Shown: one piece after another, positions 60,765 to 64,000 of the stretch
How positions within the stretch are numbered: the stretch's first letter is position 1
How the letters are laid out: every line of letters starts with the position of its first letter
NCBI GenBank assembly: GCA_015200025.1
Contig: CP054186.1
Coordinates: 3,336,643 to 3,400,642 of the forward strand
Reading direction: 5' to 3'
Length of the DNA: 64,000 nucleotides
From: Phycisphaeraceae bacterium
GTDB taxonomy: Bacteria; Planctomycetota; Phycisphaerae; Phycisphaerales; UBA1924
The notes under the pieces: generated by a model
The model's input: only the letters and a program-made list of their open reading frames with translations
Database searches by the model: none
What the model was told of the DNA's origin: nothing
Program-made: the position numbers and the translations under genes

Positions 60765-61436
60765 ATGGCACGGAAACCCACGTCGGTCCGATCGTACCTC
60801 GATTCGTTGCCTCAGGATCGGCGGGCGGCCATCGGGGAGGTGCGACGGGTGATCCTGGATCACCTGGCCCCCGGTTTCGAGGAGGTCGCGCACCCCGGGG
60901 GGATCAACTACGTGGTCCCGCACCGGCTGTTCCCCGCGGGGTACCACTGCGATCCGAAACAGCCCCTCCCCTTTGCGTGCCTGGCCTCGCAGAAGGGTCA
61001 TATGGCGTTGTACCTGATGCACCTGTACCTGGACCCCGAGGAGACCGAGCGGTTCCGCTCGTCGTTCGCGGGCACGGGCAAGCGGCTCGATATGGGGGCG
61101 TCGTGCGTGCGGTTCAAGTCCCTGGACGCGTTGCCGCTGGGGGTGATCGCCGAGACGCTGGGCCGGACGACGGTCTCGTCGTACGTGTCGGCGTACGTGG
61201 CCTCGCGTGGGGGCGTTGGGGGGGGCGTGGAGGGGAGCGGTCGGCCCGTTCGGGCGAAGAAGGCTCGTGCGGGTTCGGGGGACGCGAGGAAGACGAAGCC
61301 CGCGCCGGCGAGGGCTGCCGGGAAGGCCGTGAAGAAGCGGGTCTCGAAAGTGTCGGCCGCGGGCGGGCGATCGTCCAAACCCTCGTCGTCGAGGGCGAAG
61401 GCGAGGGCAACGTCGAGGCCGGGGCGGGCCGGGTGA
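60765..61436 (+). CDS. DUF1801 domain protein with histone-like basic tail
   Basis: 223 residues. The first ~140 are a DUF1801 (YdhG-like) domain: VRSYLDSLPQDRRAAIGEVR, FEEVAHPGGINYVVPH, KGHMALYLMHLYL and GKRLDMGASCVRFK. From residue ~160 to the end it becomes Lys/Ala/Ser/Arg-rich, like a histone H1 tail, which suggests nucleic-acid binding. A TAGACT box lies six bases before the ATG, so the transcript may be leaderless. Function of the domain is not established. Confidence 0.85.
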   Translation: MARKPTSVRSYLDSLPQDRRAAIGEVRRVILDHLAPGFEEVAHPGGINYVVPHRLFPAGYHCDPKQPLPFACLASQKGHMALYLMHLYLDPEETERFRSSFAGTGKRLDMGASCVRFKSLDALPLGVIAETLGRTTVSSYVSAYVASRGGVGGGVEGSGRPVRAKKARAGSGDARKTKPAPARAAGKAVKKRVSKVSAAGGRSSKPSSSRAKARATSRPGRAG

Positions 61437-61476
61437 CCGTCCGGGCGGTCGACGGGCGTGAGAGGCGAGGGCCGGC

Positions 61477-63954
61477 ATGATCGGACCGAGGATGAGCCAG
61501 GTTGCGCCGGACGCCGGGAGGGTGTGGCTCCTCGCCGTCGAGGGCACGTGGTTCGAGCGGCATTGGCTCGCGGTGGTGATCACGACGGTGGTCACGGCGG
61601 CGTTCGTGCTGATCGCGATGGCGTACCGTCAGCACCGCCTGACGCGGGCGCTGCTCGAGCAGGTCAAGCACCTGCGGGACGCCAAGAGCGAGGCGAGGCG
61701 TCGGACGGCGGCCCATCAGCTGGCGAGGGAAGACCTCCAGATCGCGGAGCAGGTGTACGAGGCGCTCAAGGCGAGATCCCCGCTGGCGGTGTTCATCATC
61801 GACGCGGCGGGGCGGTACGTGTCGGTCAACCACGCCGCGTCGGCGTTGCTGGGGATCCCGGAGGATCGCCTGCTCGGGATGTCGCACTCGGACGTGATCG
61901 CCCGCGATCAGTTGGACCGTGCGGGCGCGGACGCCGAGCGGACGCGGAGCGGGGAGTGGGTCAAGGCGGTGTACACGTTCCGACGCGGGGACGGGGCGTT
62001 GGTCGAGGCGGAGGTCCACTCGGCGACGCTGCACGACGGGCGGGCGATCTGCATCGCCACCGACGTGACCGAGGCACGGCGTCAGGACGAACGGTCGCGG
62101 GTAGAGCTCGGCGTGGTGACCTCGGTGCTCGATGGGCTCCCGATGCGGATGGTGGTGGCGGGGCTCGACGGGCGGGCGATCTGGATGAACCGGCGGTGGC
62201 GTCTGGAGAAGCCCGCGTCGGGGGACAACCTCCTGACGGCGGTGGACGTCCTCGCCGCCCAGGGGATGGCGTGGGCCGCGACGATCGCGTCGAGTTACCG
62301 CGCCGTCGCCTCGGGCGTGCGGGAGAACGCCGTCGATGAGTACGCCGAGCCGGGCACCGGTCGCTGGCTGAGGTCGTATATCGCGAGGGTCGACGGGCCT
62401 TCGGGGCCGCTGGTGGTGCTCTCGTGCGAGGACGTGACGGATCAGCGTGCGGCGCTCTCGTCGCGCGACGAGGAGCGGCGGTTCGTTTCGGCGGTGATCG
62501 AGACGGTGGCGTGCCTGGTGCTGGTGATCGACCGCGAGGGCCGCATCGTCCGGTTCAACCAGGCGTGCTCGGCGTTGACGGGGTGGGCCCCCGAGGACGT
62601 GGTTGGGCGGCACTTCGGGATGCTGATCCCCGCCGAGCACCGCGGTGCCATGATCGAGGAGTTCGGGTCGGTCGTCGGTTCGGGGGCCGTGCGTCCGCTG
62701 GAGCAGGAGCTCGAGACGCGTGGCGGCGCCCGGCGTCTGGTGAACTGGTCGAACGCGGTCCTGCGTGATCCGGAGGGCCGGGTGGAGTATGTGATCGCGA
62801 CGGGGATCGACATCACGGACCGCAAGCGTCTGGAGACAGAGCTGGTGCAGGCGCAGCGGATGGAATCGGTCGGGCTCCTGGCGGGCGGGATCGCGCACGA
62901 TTTCAACAACCTGCTGACGGCGATTTTCGGGCACATCGGGCTGGCGAAGCGGGCGATCGGCCCGACGCACCCCGCGTCGGATTCCCTGGAGCGGGTCGAG
63001 CAGGCGGCCGACCAGGCCGGGCGCGTGGTCAAGTCACTCCTGACCTTCGCGAGGCGCGAGCACGCGGAGAAGAGGCCCGAGCGGATCGCGACGGTGGTCT
63101 CGGACACGGTGCGACTGGTCCAGGGCACGCTCCCGGCGACGATCCGGCTCGTGTGGCGCGCGTGCCCGCAGGACGTGTGGGTGACGTGCGACCGTCACCA
63201 GATCGAGCAGTCGCTGCTCAACCTGGTGTTCAACGCGAGGGACGCGATGCCCACGGGCGGGACCATCAGCATCGTCGCGCGGGATATCCCCGCGCCCGAG
63301 GGGGTCGAGTCGCCGACGGGGCGGGCGGTCTCGATCTCCGTGACGGACACCGGCGTGGGGATGCCCCGGGAGGTGCTCGCCCGTCTTTTCGAGCCGTTCT
63401 TTACCACCAAGCCCCGCGGGGAGGGGACGGGCCTTGGGCTTCCCATCGTGCGGAGCATCGCGCAGGACCACGGGGGGATCGTGCGGGTCAGTTCGCAGCA
63501 CGGGCAGGGCGCCACCGTCGAGATCGTGTTCCCCAGGGGCGAGCCCGGGGAGACCACGCCGAGCGTTGTCCGCGCCCGCGGCGACCGTGTGTTGATCTGC
63601 GGCCCCAGGCCGTACGCGAGGCGGATCATCGCTTCGTCGCTCCGGGCCGCCGGGTTCAGCGTGGAGGAATCGAGCGACGCCCCCCCGGGCGTGATGCCCG
63701 AGGCCGAGCGGCCTTCGTTGATCGTCGTGGACCTCTCCAACGGGGATGATGGGTGGAGCGGGTACGCCCACCGGCTGGTTGCGGTGGAGCCTCCGCTGGC
63801 CGTGATCGTGCTGCTCGCCGCGGAGGGGGCGTTCGAGTTCACGTCCGAGCGGGTGGAGGTGGTTCACGAGCCGCTGGTCATGGCGAGCCTCGTCCGCGCG
63901 GCGCACCGGCTGGTCTCGGGCGAACGCTCGGTCGGGACGTTCCGGGACGAATAA
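61477..63954 (+). CDS. PAS-domain sensor histidine kinase with C-terminal receiver-like domain
   Basis: 825 residues. A membrane helix sits at ~30-48 (VVITTVVTAAFVLIAMAY). PAS units follow at ~100-210, ~220-330 and ~345-455 (LVLVIDREGRIVRFNQACSALTG is split at the Ile). The kinase core has the H-box GGIAHDFNNLLTAIF (His474), N-box NLVFNARDAM, G boxes VTDTGVGMP and GEGTGLGLPIV, the class that phosphorylates receivers. The C-terminal ~110 residues resemble a receiver but lack the first acidic pair (LICGPRP) and the conserved Lys (VVHEPL), so it is probably inactive as a phospho-acceptor. The cognate regulator is not in view. Confidence 0.9.
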   Translation: MIGPRMSQVAPDAGRVWLLAVEGTWFERHWLAVVITTVVTAAFVLIAMAYRQHRLTRALLEQVKHLRDAKSEARRRTAAHQLAREDLQIAEQVYEALKARSPLAVFIIDAAGRYVSVNHAASALLGIPEDRLLGMSHSDVIARDQLDRAGADAERTRSGEWVKAVYTFRRGDGALVEAEVHSATLHDGRAICIATDVTEARRQDERSRVELGVVTSVLDGLPMRMVVAGLDGRAIWMNRRWRLEKPASGDNLLTAVDVLAAQGMAWAATIASSYRAVASGVRENAVDEYAEPGTGRWLRSYIARVDGPSGPLVVLSCEDVTDQRAALSSRDEERRFVSAVIETVACLVLVIDREGRIVRFNQACSALTGWAPEDVVGRHFGMLIPAEHRGAMIEEFGSVVGSGAVRPLEQELETRGGARRLVNWSNAVLRDPEGRVEYVIATGIDITDRKRLETELVQAQRMESVGLLAGGIAHDFNNLLTAIFGHIGLAKRAIGPTHPASDSLERVEQAADQAGRVVKSLLTFARREHAEKRPERIATVVSDTVRLVQGTLPATIRLVWRACPQDVWVTCDRHQIEQSLLNLVFNARDAMPTGGTISIVARDIPAPEGVESPTGRAVSISVTDTGVGMPREVLARLFEPFFTTKPRGEGTGLGLPIVRSIAQDHGGIVRVSSQHGQGATVEIVFPRGEPGETTPSVVRARGDRVLICGPRPYARRIIASSLRAAGFSVEESSDAPPGVMPEAERPSLIVVDLSNGDDGWSGYAHRLVAVEPPLAVIVLLAAEGAFEFTSERVEVVHEPLVMASLVRAAHRLVSGERSVGTFRDE

Positions 63955-64000
63955 CGCGTTACCCCGGGATCGGGGCGGAGGCCCCGGCGGTTTCTCCCCC

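Overview
The window is about 64 kb of very GC-rich DNA from a planctomycete, most likely class Phycisphaerae. The signs are a planctomycete-style prepilin-like protein, a PEP-CTERM-type protein with a PTP motif, a secreted protein ending in a Gly-Cys dockerin-like tail, DUF1080 and sialate O-acetylesterase domains, a zinc-ribbon membrane protein, and heavy G/C bias at third codon positions. The assignment rests on domain content read by eye, not on a marker-gene tree.

Layout. 1-2.5 kb: end of a GspK-like secretion/pilus protein, tRNA-Pro and a prepilin-like protein. 2.7-4.4 kb: xseA. 4.4-9.9 kb: a three-gene minus-strand sugar locus (sialate O-acetylesterase fused to two DUF1080 domains, a Gfo/Idh/MocA oxidoreductase, and a TIM-barrel isomerase/epimerase) that looks like a 3-keto-glycoside pathway. 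10-13.5 kb: TonB-like protein, HpnB-like glycosyltransferase, NAD(P)HX epimerase. 13.7-15.4 kb: a DUF444 protein and a zinc-ribbon membrane protein. 15.4-19.3 kb: a translationally coupled Gld-type ABC transporter. 19.4-21.2 kb: GAF-receiver protein. 21.2-25.4 kb: sucA-sucB of the 2-oxoglutarate dehydrogenase complex. 25.6-33.1 kb: putative lipoprotein, iron-sulfur photolyase, GT41 glycosyltransferase, an unrecognised protein, MoxR ATPase, and a dockerin-tailed secreted protein.

33.2-37.4 kb is a complete-looking lysW-lysX-lysY-lysZ-lysK set, the carrier-protein route to lysine or arginine. The aminotransferase is absent, and a terminator-like hairpin lies in the lysW leader. 37.7-43.2 kb holds a large secreted protein, an MBL hydrolase, a small membrane protein, a DinB-like protein and a ThiF-family enzyme. 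43.2-44.4 kb is a short rpsL-rpsG operon with its own promoter and terminator. 44.5-48.0 kb is a tandem pair of M14 carboxypeptidase paralogues, of which only the second keeps the canonical active site. A PEP-CTERM protein, tRNA-Val, an oligopeptide-type ABC ATPase and tRNA-Phe follow.

The 2 kb after tRNA-Phe (50.4-52.3 kb) has a different codon texture. It carries two truncated DNA methyltransferases, a small coupled ORF and an intact PLD-family nuclease, which I read as a decayed restriction-modification island. After a hexamer repeat and a good promoter comes a methionine-branch operon (PLP sulfhydrylase, ACT-less aspartokinase, second PLP trans-sulfuration enzyme, asd) and then proS. The window ends with an ACT-domain protein, an outer-membrane beta-barrel protein, a DUF1801 protein with a basic tail, and a PAS histidine kinase.

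A recurring oddity is short G-tract repeats, nearly all G-rich on the + strand whatever the gene direction. They encode poly-Pro, Pro-Thr or Gly-rich segments at protein ends, or sit beside promoters.
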